DNA from: Pseudomonadota bacterium | Lineage (GTDB): Bacteria; Pseudomonadota; Gammaproteobacteria; Burkholderiales; Burkholderiaceae_B | Direction of reading: 5' to 3' | Length of the DNA: 16,324 bases | NCBI GenBank assembly: GCA_023387815.1 | Contig: JAEWHK010000058.1 | Coordinates: forward strand, 1 to 16,324 | In this document: piece after piece, positions 1 through 6,734 of the stretch | How positions within the stretch are numbered: position 1 is the stretch's first letter | Layout: each line of letters starts with the position of its first letter | Made by a program: the position numbers and the translations under genes | The notes under the pieces: model-generated | The model's database searches: none | Told to the model about the DNA's origin: nothing | The model's input: the letters and a program-made list of their open reading frames with translations, nothing else

Positions 1-120
1 ATGCTGGGTGGCTCGCTTTGCGCGCTGGGCGGGATGACACCGTATCCTGTTCTGTCAGCACTGCAGCATTTCCCAGAAGACTTTGGCATCGAAGTCGCCA
101 CCGAAACACATTCGTCATAA
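1..120 (+). CDS. fdsB: NAD-dependent formate dehydrogenase beta subunit, C-terminal fragment
   Basis: Reading frame 1 is open from the left edge to a TAA at 118-120, giving 39 residues; the gene begins outside the window, so the ATG at position 1 is an internal Met. The stretch SLCALGGMTPYPVLSALQHF followed by PEDFG is the characteristic tail of the NuoF-like formate dehydrogenase beta subunit, which carries FMN and a 4Fe-4S cluster and passes electrons from the catalytic subunit to NAD+. fdsA follows 43 bases downstream on the same strand, as in known fdsGBACD operons. The product is a cytoplasmic complex member. Only the tail is visible, so the identity rests on this motif and the neighbour. 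Confidence 0.85.
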   Translation: MLGGSLCALGGMTPYPVLSALQHFPEDFGIEVATETHSS

Positions 121-151
121 TTATCAAGCTTCATCCGCTGCCCGCAAAGGC

Positions 152-157
152 AAGGAG
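152..157 (+). promoter_or_regulatory. Ribosome binding site that sets the fdsA start
   Basis: AAGGAG lies 6 bases before the ATG at 164. It favours this start over an in-frame ATG at 83, which would overlap fdsB and add 27 residues (rich in Lys, Arg and Ser) ahead of the ferredoxin domain. Confidence 0.7.
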
Positions 158-163
158 CCACTC

Positions 164-3037
164 ATGTTAGAAACCGTCGTCAAACGTGATATTGATCTGG
201 GTACGCCCGCCATCACATCCGAAAAACTCGTCACCGCCACGATTGATGGTTACGAGATCTCGGTGCCCGAGGGCACATCCGTCATGCGCGCTGCTGCGCT
301 CAATGGCGTGAACATTCCCAAACTGTGTGCGACCGACAGTATCGAAGCCTTTGGCTCATGTCGTCTGTGCCTGGTGGAAATTGAGGGTCGCCGAGGCTAT
401 CCCGCGTCCTGCACCACACCCGTTGAAGAAGGCATGGTGATTCGCACCGAAACACCCAAGCTGCATCAGCTGCGCCGTGGCGTGATGGAATTGTATATCT
501 CTGACCATCCGCTGGATTGCCTGACCTGCCCTTCCAATGGCGATTGTGAACTGCAGGATATGGCAGGTGTGGTTGGATTGCGCAATGTGCGCTATGGCTA
601 CGAAGGTGCCAACCATCTGAAGGATCAGAAGGACGAATCCAATCCGTATTTCACTTATGATCCCAGCAAATGCATTGTCTGCAATCGCTGCGTGCGCGCC
701 TGTGAAGAAACGCAGGGTACCTTTGCCCTGACGATCTCCGGCAAGGGCTTTGCCTCGCGCGTCTCACCAGGTCAGGATCAGCCGTTTCTGGATAGCGAAT
801 GCGTTTCCTGCGGTGCCTGCGTTCAGGCCTGTCCGACTGCGACGCTGGAAGACAAGAGTGTGATTGAACTGGGTCAGGCCGATCATGCCGTGGTCACGAC
901 CTGCGCCTATTGTGGCGTAGGTTGCGGCTTCAAGGTTGAAATGAAAGGCGAGACCGTGGTTCGCATGACGCCATGGAAAGATGGCCAGGCCAATCGTGGC
1001 CACTCCTGCGTCAAGGGCCGCTTCGCATGGGGCTATACCACACACAAGGAACGCATTACCACCCCCATGATTCGCAAGAACATTTCTGACCCATGGAAAG
1101 AAGTATCCTGGGACGAAGCCATTGCGTATGCATCCAGCGAATTCAAGCGGCTGCAGGCTACCTACGGCCGGGATTCAGTGGGCGGCATTACCTCTTCCCG
1201 TTGCACCAACGAAGAAACCTGGCTGGTGCAAAAACTGGTGCGAGCAGCATTCAATACCAACAACGTGGACACCTGCGCGCGCGTCTGCCACTCCCCAACG
1301 GGTTACGGTCTGAAAACGACGCTGGGCGAATCGGCCGGCACGCAGACCTTTGATTCGGTCATGTTCACCGATGTGGTCATTGTGATGGGTGCCAATCCCA
1401 GCGCGGCTCACCCCGTCTTCGCCTCGCGTCTGAAAAAGCGACTGCGTCAGGGTGCACGCCTGATCGTTATCGATCCGCGTCAAACCGAATTGGTCAGTTC
1501 CCCGCATATTCGTGCCGATTTTCATCTGCAGGTCAAACCCGGCACCAACGTTGCCCTGCTTTGCGCCATGGCACATGTGATTGCGACAGAAGGTCTGGTC
1601 GATATGGATTTTGTGCGCGAGCGCTGTGAAGAAAAGCCTTTCGCCGAATGGCTGGACTTTGTCAGCCTGCCCCAGAATTCGCCCGAAGCAATGGAAGAAG
1701 AAACCGGTGTATCCGCCGAAGAGATACGCGGGGCAGCAAGACTGTTTGCCACTGGCGGTAATGGCTCCATCTATTATGGCCTGGGTGTAACGGAACACAG
1801 CCAGGGTTCCACTACAGTGATGGCAATTGCCAATCTGGCCATGGCCACAGGCAATATTGGTCGCGAAGGCGTGGGCGTCAATCCATTGCGCGGACAGAAC
1901 AACGTGCAGGGTTCCTGCGACATGGGTTCGTTCCCGCATGAACTGCCGGGCTATCGTCATATTTCTGATGACGTCACCCGAAATCAGTTTGAAAAAGCCT
2001 GGAACGTAACGCTGCAACCTGAACCCGGTCTGCGTATTCCCAATATGTTCGACGCCGCGCAGGAAGGCACCTTCAAGGGGCTCTACTGCCAGGGCGAAGA
2101 CATTGTGCAGTCCGATCCGAATACCCAACATGTCGCCGCGTCGTTGTCCGCGATGGAATGCGTCGTCATTCAGGATATCTTCCTTAACGAAACCGCCAAA
2201 TATGCGCATGTGTTCCTGCCAGGCTCCACCTTCCTGGAAAAGGACGGCACGTTCACCAATGCCGAGAGACGCATCTCGCGCGTGCGCAAAGTGATGGAGC
2301 CCGCAGGCGGCATGGCTGACTGGGAAATTACCTGCGCCCTGTCCAATGCGCTGGGTTATCCCATGAACTACACCCATCCGTCGGAAATCATGGATGAAAT
2401 TGCTGCACTGACGCCCACCTTCGCAGGCGTAACCTACGAACGCCTGTCGGAAATGGGCAGTATCCAGTGGCCATGCAACGACGAGGCACCCGATGGTACA
2501 CCGATCATGCACATCGACGAGTTCGTTCGCGGCAAGGGCAAATTCATGATTACCAAATACATCCCCACAGACGAAAGAAGCACCCGGAAATTTCCGCTGC
2601 TCTTTACGACCGGCCGTATTCTGTCGCAGTACAACGTGGGTGCCCAGACGCGCCGCACGCCCAATGTGGCCTGGCACTCGGAAGACGTGCTGGAAATCCA
2701 TCCGGTGGACGCCGAAGACCGTGGCATCAGTCAGGGCGACTGGGTGGGAATCCAGAGTCGCGCAGGAGAAACCGTCCTGCGTGCCAACGTCACCACCCGC
2801 GTGCAGCCTGGCGTTGTCTATACCACGTTCCACTTCCCCGAATCCGGTGCCAATGTGGTGACCACGGACAACTCTGACTGGGCGACCAACTGCCCCGAAT
2901 ACAAGGTGACCGCGGTCCAGGTCACGCGAGTCACGCAACCTTCCAGCTGGCAGAATCACTGGAATGCTTTCCACCAGCAACAGAACGGTCTGTTAAAAAA
3001 TCGGGTTCCCATGGACGAGGCTTCAGTGACCAGCTAA
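164..3037 (+). CDS. fdsA: NAD-dependent formate dehydrogenase, catalytic alpha subunit (molybdenum, cysteine type)
   Basis: Oxidises formate to CO2 at a bis-MGD molybdenum centre and passes electrons through iron-sulfur clusters to FdsB. The 957-residue protein has: a 2Fe-2S ferredoxin domain (Cys55, 66, 69, 83); a NuoG-like His-Cys3 cluster (His115, Cys119, 122, 128); two 4Fe-4S sites (Cys170-180 and Cys213-223); a further 4Fe-4S motif heading the molybdopterin domain (Cys247, 250, 254, 282); and a molybdopterin-dinucleotide-binding domain near residues 815-930. The motif DTCARVCHSP puts Cys375-His376 where E. coli FdhF has selenocysteine-His, so this is a cysteine enzyme and needs no UGA recoding. 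Length and domain order match FdsA of Rhodobacter capsulatus and Cupriavidus necator. The start at 164 was chosen for its AAGGAG site. The gene lies between fdsB and fdhD on one strand. Confidence 0.95.
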   Translation: MLETVVKRDIDLGTPAITSEKLVTATIDGYEISVPEGTSVMRAAALNGVNIPKLCATDSIEAFGSCRLCLVEIEGRRGYPASCTTPVEEGMVIRTETPKLHQLRRGVMELYISDHPLDCLTCPSNGDCELQDMAGVVGLRNVRYGYEGANHLKDQKDESNPYFTYDPSKCIVCNRCVRACEETQGTFALTISGKGFASRVSPGQDQPFLDSECVSCGACVQACPTATLEDKSVIELGQADHAVVTTCAYCGVGCGFKVEMKGETVVRMTPWKDGQANRGHSCVKGRFAWGYTTHKERITTPMIRKNISDPWKEVSWDEAIAYASSEFKRLQATYGRDSVGGITSSRCTNEETWLVQKLVRAAFNTNNVDTCARVCHSPTGYGLKTTLGESAGTQTFDSVMFTDVVIVMGANPSAAHPVFASRLKKRLRQGARLIVIDPRQTELVSSPHIRADFHLQVKPGTNVALLCAMAHVIATEGLVDMDFVRERCEEKPFAEWLDFVSLPQNSPEAMEEETGVSAEEIRGAARLFATGGNGSIYYGLGVTEHSQGSTTVMAIANLAMATGNIGREGVGVNPLRGQNNVQGSCDMGSFPHELPGYRHISDDVTRNQFEKAWNVTLQPEPGLRIPNMFDAAQEGTFKGLYCQGEDIVQSDPNTQHVAASLSAMECVVIQDIFLNETAKYAHVFLPGSTFLEKDGTFTNAERRISRVRKVMEPAGGMADWEITCALSNALGYPMNYTHPSEIMDEIAALTPTFAGVTYERLSEMGSIQWPCNDEAPDGTPIMHIDEFVRGKGKFMITKYIPTDERSTRKFPLLFTTGRILSQYNVGAQTRRTPNVAWHSEDVLEIHPVDAEDRGISQGDWVGIQSRAGETVLRANVTTRVQPGVVYTTFHFPESGANVVTTDNSDWATNCPEYKVTAVQVTRVTQPSSWQNHWNAFHQQQNGLLKNRVPMDEASVTS

Positions 3038-3072
3038 GATAGCGGCGACATTTACAGAGCAGGATACTTTCG

Positions 3073-4011
3073 ATGAACAAGGTCGTCTCCCCGGCATCAT
3101 GGACTGCAAGCCAGGATATCCCTATTGAGGATACAGACGACATGCCGACCGGCCATCAGACCAGCGTTTCGCTTTCTGTCACGCGGGTGAGTGATGGCCA
3201 GGTCCACATTTCGTCAGAACGCGATGCCATTGCCGTGGAAACGCCGGTGGCCATTGAATTCAACGGCATCAACCATGCCGTGATGCTCGCGACACCGGCA
3301 GATCTGCAGGACTTCGCCTGGGGGTTTTGTCTGACCGAAGGCATCGTACGCTCACCCAATGACATTCGTGATATTGAGGTGGAAGCCACGAAACTCGGAC
3401 TGATTCTGCATGTGCAGATCAGCCCGGCATGCATGCAGTTTCTCAAGGAACGTCGGCGTCAGATGGCCGGTCGTACCGCCTGCGGATTATGTGGCGTGGA
3501 AACTTTGGATGCCGTCAGACGTCTGCCTGCAGTTGCACCGCCCAGCAATTCTGACAGCAACAATGAATCATCCCCGACCCAGACAGATCTTCAGTCACTT
3601 CCACCCGGTGTGTCGCTGGCACAATTGCTGGAAGGCATGAGTGCCTTGCGTCATCAACAGCAATTACACCAGATCACCGGCGCGACCCACGCCGCCGCCT
3701 GGCTCGCCCCCGACTCAAACGCCCCTGCATTTATCCGCGAAGATGTGGGTCGCCATAATGCACTGGACAAAACCATAGGCGCCCTGCTGCGCGAGAATCA
3801 GCCGACAGGCCGCGGCGCTTTGCTGGTAACCAGCCGAGCCAGCTTTGAAATGGTACAGAAAGCGGCCATGGCCGGTTGCCCGATTCTGGCTGCGGTATCA
3901 GCACCCACCTCTGCTGCCATTGCACTGGCGGCAGAAACCGGCATTACGCTGATGGGTTTTACCCGTGCGCAGCAGGCCACCATCTACGCACATCCTGAAC
4001 GTTTTCAATGA
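3073..4011 (+). CDS. fdhD: Formate dehydrogenase accessory sulfurtransferase FdhD (FdsC)
   Basis: FdhD/FdsC proteins bind bis-MGD cofactor, carry sulfur from a cysteine desulfurase to the molybdenum, and help insert the mature cofactor into the apo-dehydrogenase. The 312-residue protein shows the family CxxC as TACGLCGVE (Cys137 and Cys140), the conserved REDVGRHNALDK block around residue 220, and the C-terminal segment containing LLVTSRASFEMVQKAA. It starts 35 bases after fdsA with only a weak purine-rich site (GAGCAGGA) ahead of the ATG, and its stop overlaps the fdsD start as ATGA. Two oddities: an N-terminal extension of roughly 25-30 residues, and a Ser/Asn/Thr/Pro-rich insertion at about 154-180 just after the CxxC region; both make it longer than the roughly 277-residue E. 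coli protein. Confidence 0.93.
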   Translation: MNKVVSPASWTASQDIPIEDTDDMPTGHQTSVSLSVTRVSDGQVHISSERDAIAVETPVAIEFNGINHAVMLATPADLQDFAWGFCLTEGIVRSPNDIRDIEVEATKLGLILHVQISPACMQFLKERRRQMAGRTACGLCGVETLDAVRRLPAVAPPSNSDSNNESSPTQTDLQSLPPGVSLAQLLEGMSALRHQQQLHQITGATHAAAWLAPDSNAPAFIREDVGRHNALDKTIGALLRENQPTGRGALLVTSRASFEMVQKAAMAGCPILAAVSAPTSAAIALAAETGITLMGFTRAQQATIYAHPERFQ

Positions 4012-4328
4012 CAGACTCAAGGCAACACACCATGACTTCACATCAGGTCAACACCACCGCAATGCTCATCAAAATGGCCAACCAGATTGCCGATTTTTTT
4101 GAAGCCCTTCCCGACAGAGAAGAGGGCCTGCGCAGTGTCTATGAACATATTCGAAAATTCTGGGAGCCGCGCATGCGCATTGCACTGCTCGAGTTTCTGG
4201 ACAAACACCCTGAAGGCAAAGACGAGGAAATAGCGCTATCCCCATTCGCACTGGAAGCCATCAATCTGCATAAGGCGGATCTCAAACCCGCCCCCAGCTA
4301 TACAACCCCTGTAACACCACAAGGCTGA
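4008..4328 (+). CDS. fdsD: NAD-dependent formate dehydrogenase delta subunit
   Basis: A 106-residue hydrophilic protein with the FdsD signature: LIKMANQIADFF, then PDREEG and HIRKFWEPRMR, ending in a region containing SPFALEAI. FdsD is a small subunit found only with NAD-dependent molybdenum formate dehydrogenases; in Rhodobacter it is reported to take part in cofactor binding or assembly. The start at 4008 overlaps the fdhD stop (ATGA, 4008-4011), suggesting translational coupling. An in-frame ATG at 4032, preceded by AAGG at 4019-4022, is an equally possible start and would give 98 residues. Either way the N terminus extends beyond the conserved core, which begins near LIKMAN. The transporter gene follows 38 bases downstream. 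Confidence 0.88.
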   Translation: MTDSRQHTMTSHQVNTTAMLIKMANQIADFFEALPDREEGLRSVYEHIRKFWEPRMRIALLEFLDKHPEGKDEEIALSPFALEAINLHKADLKPAPSYTTPVTPQG

Positions 4329-4366
4329 CAAGCCAGAACAAATAATCTATAACCAAGGAGATATCA

Positions 4367-5767
4367 ATGGATCAAGCCGTTACCCGTGGCGGATTCTTCA
4401 GTAAGGAGCGGATTACAGCCGGTCCTGGATTCAACAGGTGGATGGTGCCGCCTGCTGCCTTAGCCATTCACCTGTGTATCGGACAGGCTTACGCCTTTTC
4501 CGTATTCAATAAACCCATGACCCAGCTGCTGGGCATCACCGAATCTGCGCCCGGAGACTGGACCATTCCGCAACTGGGCTGGATCTTCAGTATCGCCATT
4601 GTATTCCTTGGTCTGTCGGCTGCGTTCGCCGGCAAATGGCTGGAAGAAGTCGGTCCGCGCAAGGCCATGTTTGCGGCCGCCTGCTTTTTCGGCGGCGGTT
4701 TCCTGGTGGCTGCCCTGGGCATGAAACTGCATATGCTGTGGCTGGTGTATCTGGGCTACGGTGTTCTGGGGGGCATAGGCCTGGGCATCGGATACGTCTC
4801 GCCAGTTTCCACGCTGATTAAGTGGTTTCCCGACAGGCGAGGCATGGCTACCGGAATGGCGATCATGGGTTTTGGTGGAGGCGCCATGATTGCCTCCCCA
4901 CTGTCACTCAAACTGATGGAAAGCTTCAAAAGTGCGACATCCATGGGTGTGACAGAAACCTTTGTGGTGCTGGGCATTGTCTACTTTATTTATATGTGTA
5001 TAGGCGCACTGGCCATTCGTATTCCTGCACCCGACTGGAAGCCCGAAGGCTGGACGCCGCCCTCACAACAAAATGCCATGATTTCCCGCAATCATGTACA
5101 TATTGATCAGGCACTCAAGACACCCCAGTTCTGGCTGCTCTGGTGGGTACTCTGCCTTAACGTAACTGCCGGTATTGGTGTGCTTGGCCAGGCCTCATTG
5201 ATGATCCAGGAAAGCTTTCAGGGTCAGATCACTGCGGCGGCCGCTGCCGGCTTTGTTGGATTACTCTCGCTTGCCAATATGATTGGTCGCTTCGCATGGT
5301 CCAGCGTTTCCGATTACATCGGTCGCAAAATGACCTACGCCACCTTCTTCATCCTGGGCACCATTCTTTACCTGCTGGTTCCTGGTATGGGCAGTGCAGG
5401 ACATGTGGCCCTGTTCGTACTGTTCTATCTGATTATTCTGTCCATGTATGGCGGTGGTTTTTCTACAGCGCCTGCGTATCTGGCTGATCTTTTCGGCACG
5501 CGCTTTGTTGGTGGTATTCACGGACGGTTGCTGACAGCATGGTCTGCTGCGGGCGTATTCGGTCCTGTTCTGGTCAATTACATCCGTGATTATCAGCTGA
5601 AAATGGGCATTCCCAAATCAGACGCCTACATCTATACCATGTATGTCATGGCAGGCCTGCTGGTTATCGGTTTCATCTGCAATCTGTTGATCCGACCCGT
5701 CAGTGCCGAACACCATATGCAAGCCGAAGAACCCATGGGACAGCCCATTCCGGCTGCAACCAAATAA
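4367..5767 (+). CDS. OFA-family MFS transporter (oxalate/formate antiporter type)
   Basis: A 466-residue polytopic membrane protein with about 12 hydrophobic segments and a long central cytoplasmic loop near residues 215-250. The block NRWMVPPAALAIHLCIGQAY at residues 24-43 is typical of the first transmembrane segment of OFA (oxalate:formate antiporter) proteins; the FPDRRGMATGMA loop and the SDYIGRK loop are standard MFS features. Family members exchange or take up formate, oxalate or other small carboxylates. Its place at the end of a formate dehydrogenase operon argues for formate (or oxalate coupled to formate), but substrate is inferred: I could not place equivalents of the OxlT substrate-binding Lys and Arg residues. 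The Shine-Dalgarno AAGGAG at 4355-4360, 6 bases before ATG, is among the strongest in the window. Confidence 0.9.
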   Translation: MDQAVTRGGFFSKERITAGPGFNRWMVPPAALAIHLCIGQAYAFSVFNKPMTQLLGITESAPGDWTIPQLGWIFSIAIVFLGLSAAFAGKWLEEVGPRKAMFAAACFFGGGFLVAALGMKLHMLWLVYLGYGVLGGIGLGIGYVSPVSTLIKWFPDRRGMATGMAIMGFGGGAMIASPLSLKLMESFKSATSMGVTETFVVLGIVYFIYMCIGALAIRIPAPDWKPEGWTPPSQQNAMISRNHVHIDQALKTPQFWLLWWVLCLNVTAGIGVLGQASLMIQESFQGQITAAAAAGFVGLLSLANMIGRFAWSSVSDYIGRKMTYATFFILGTILYLLVPGMGSAGHVALFVLFYLIILSMYGGGFSTAPAYLADLFGTRFVGGIHGRLLTAWSAAGVFGPVLVNYIRDYQLKMGIPKSDAYIYTMYVMAGLLVIGFICNLLIRPVSAEHHMQAEEPMGQPIPAATK

Positions 5768-5769
5768 AC

Positions 5770-5774
5770 AGGAG
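5770..5774 (+). promoter_or_regulatory. Ribosome binding site of the small membrane protein
   Basis: AGGAG begins 3 bases after the transporter stop. It is only 2 bases from the ATG at 5777 but 8 bases from the ATG at 5783, so the second ATG is the better start. Confidence 0.55.
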
Positions 5775-5782
5775 AGATGAAC

Positions 5783-5908
5783 ATGCAAAACGAAAATCAT
5801 CGCAAGACACCCACCGGGCTGATTATCGCTTTCTGGCTGCTGGTTGGCATACCCTTGGTCTGGGGAGTGAGCAATACTATCATCACGGCATCGGCACTGT
5901 TTAAATAA
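5783..5908 (+). CDS. 41-residue single-span membrane protein, probable OFA/MFS transporter small subunit
   Basis: Short open frame 15 bases after the OFA transporter with its own Shine-Dalgarno. The 41-residue product has a charged N terminus (MQNENHRKTPTG), one hydrophobic span near residues 12-33 containing IIAFWLLVGIPLVWGV, and a short polar tail ending SALFK. Tiny one-span proteins of this kind occur directly behind OFA transporters and are annotated in some databases as MFS transporter small subunits; I recall this as a family association and could not search for it here. Position, RBS and a terminator 36 bases later indicate a real, co-transcribed gene. Function is unproven: it may stabilise, target or tune the transporter. 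An ATG at 5777 would add two residues. Confidence 0.72.
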   Translation: MQNENHRKTPTGLIIAFWLLVGIPLVWGVSNTIITASALFK

Positions 5909-5911
5909 AAG

Positions 5912-5947
5912 CCGCTCTATTTAAATCCGCTGTCCGCCCTATTTAAA
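5912..5947 (+). repeat. Pair of 14-bp direct repeats with 22-bp period
   Basis: CCGCTCTATTTAAA (5912-5925) and CCGCCCTATTTAAA (5934-5947) differ at one base and start 22 bp apart, about two helical turns. The second copy overlaps the left arm of the terminator. A third TTTAAA lies at 5900-5905 in the end of the preceding gene. No function is established; it could be a protein-binding pair or a local duplication. Confidence 0.5.
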
Positions 5948-5971
5948 CGCTGCAAGGTGCAGCGTTTTTTT
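5945..5971 (+). terminator. Rho-independent terminator of the fds-transporter operon
   Basis: AAACGCTGC and GCAGCGTTT form a perfect 9-bp stem around the loop AAGGT, followed by a run of T (seven in a row at 5965-5971, part of it within the stem). It lies 36 bases after the small membrane protein gene and separates this operon from the two-component system. Confidence 0.85.
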
Positions 5972-5976
5972 ATAAT
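5971..5976 (+). promoter_or_regulatory. Possible -10 box of the two-component operon, abutting the terminator
   Basis: A perfect TATAAT shares its first T with the terminator T-tract and lies 62 bases ahead of the response regulator ATG. No recognisable -35 hexamer sits 16-18 bp upstream, because that space is the terminator stem. Either a weak or activator-dependent promoter, or coincidence. Confidence 0.35.
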
Positions 5977-6038
5977 GAAACCCGAGAGCATCCACATTGC
6001 GCGGGCACCCGATACGGGACCTGCATCCCGGGGACATC

Positions 6039-6734
6039 ATGAGTACGCACAAGCGCCTCCTTCTGGTTGAAGATGAACTGAGCATTGCTGCCAATATCTG
6101 CAGCTATCTGGAAAAGAAAGATTATCTGGTTGACGTTGCCTATGATGGCAACGCTGCCATTTCCCTGCTTGAACAATATGTTTTTGACGCCATCATCCTG
6201 GACCTGGGTTTGCCCGGCAAAAGCGGCTTCGATGTGCTGCAACACATTCGTGATGTCGCCACGCTCAGCACTCCGGTTGTCATACTGACTGCACGCGATG
6301 GTCTGCAGGACAAGCTCACCGGTTTCTCCCTGGGCACAGATGATTATCTGACCAAGCCATTTTCCCTGAGTGAGCTGGAGGCTCGCGTCAACGCGCTGAT
6401 CAAACGCGCGACGGGGTCGGTGGCCAATCCCGTACGACGCTGGGGTGATATTGAAATTGACACGCGTTCCCGCATTGTCTCCATCCGTGGCATCCCCGTG
6501 CACCTTACGCGCAAGTCCTACGATATCCTCAGCACCTTTATGCAATATCCTGGTGAAGTCATCTCCAAGGAGCGGTTTGAGAGCCTGTTATGGGCTGACG
6601 ATCCCAAATCCTCTGATGCCCTGCGCAGCCAGATTCACCTGTTGCGAAAGGCCCTGTCTGAACACGATTGTGATGTGATCGAAACTGTCCATGGCACCGG
6701 CTGGCGCCTGGGCAATACCAGCGGCAAATCATGA
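6039..6734 (+). CDS. OmpR/PhoB-family response regulator
   Basis: A 231-residue cytoplasmic transcription regulator. The receiver domain (about 5-118) has the acidic pair Glu11-Asp12, the phospho-acceptor Asp55 in IILDLGLPG, Thr84 in VVILTARDG, and Lys106 in TKPFS. A winged-helix DNA-binding domain fills about 125-226, with LTRKSYDILSTFMQYPGE as its helical core and TVHGTGWRLG as the wing. The ATG at 6039 was chosen because MSTHKRLLLVEDE is the usual receiver N terminus; an in-frame TTG at 5997 would add 14 residues with no family match, though only a weak GGGG precedes 6039. Its stop overlaps the kinase start (ATGA, 6731-6734). Target genes are not evident; I could not assign it to a named system such as QseB or PmrA. 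Confidence 0.9.
   Translation: MSTHKRLLLVEDELSIAANICSYLEKKDYLVDVAYDGNAAISLLEQYVFDAIILDLGLPGKSGFDVLQHIRDVATLSTPVVILTARDGLQDKLTGFSLGTDDYLTKPFSLSELEARVNALIKRATGSVANPVRRWGDIEIDTRSRIVSIRGIPVHLTRKSYDILSTFMQYPGEVISKERFESLLWADDPKSSDALRSQIHLLRKALSEHDCDVIETVHGTGWRLGNTSGKS

Noticed and set aside
83..163. N-terminal extension of fdsA starting at 83
   Set aside because: It overlaps fdsB, lacks a ribosome site and precedes the normal FdsA N terminus. The ATG at 164 has AAGGAG at ideal spacing.
1286..1288. Possible selenocysteine in the formate dehydrogenase
   Set aside because: The codon at the active site is TGC (Cys375), not TGA, so no recoding is needed.
1175..2980. 601-codon open frame on the minus strand, antisense to fdsA
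   Set aside because: Its translation has no recognisable motifs and is rich in His, Gly and Arg, as expected for the complement of a GC-biased gene. fdsA has complete family motifs throughout the same bases.
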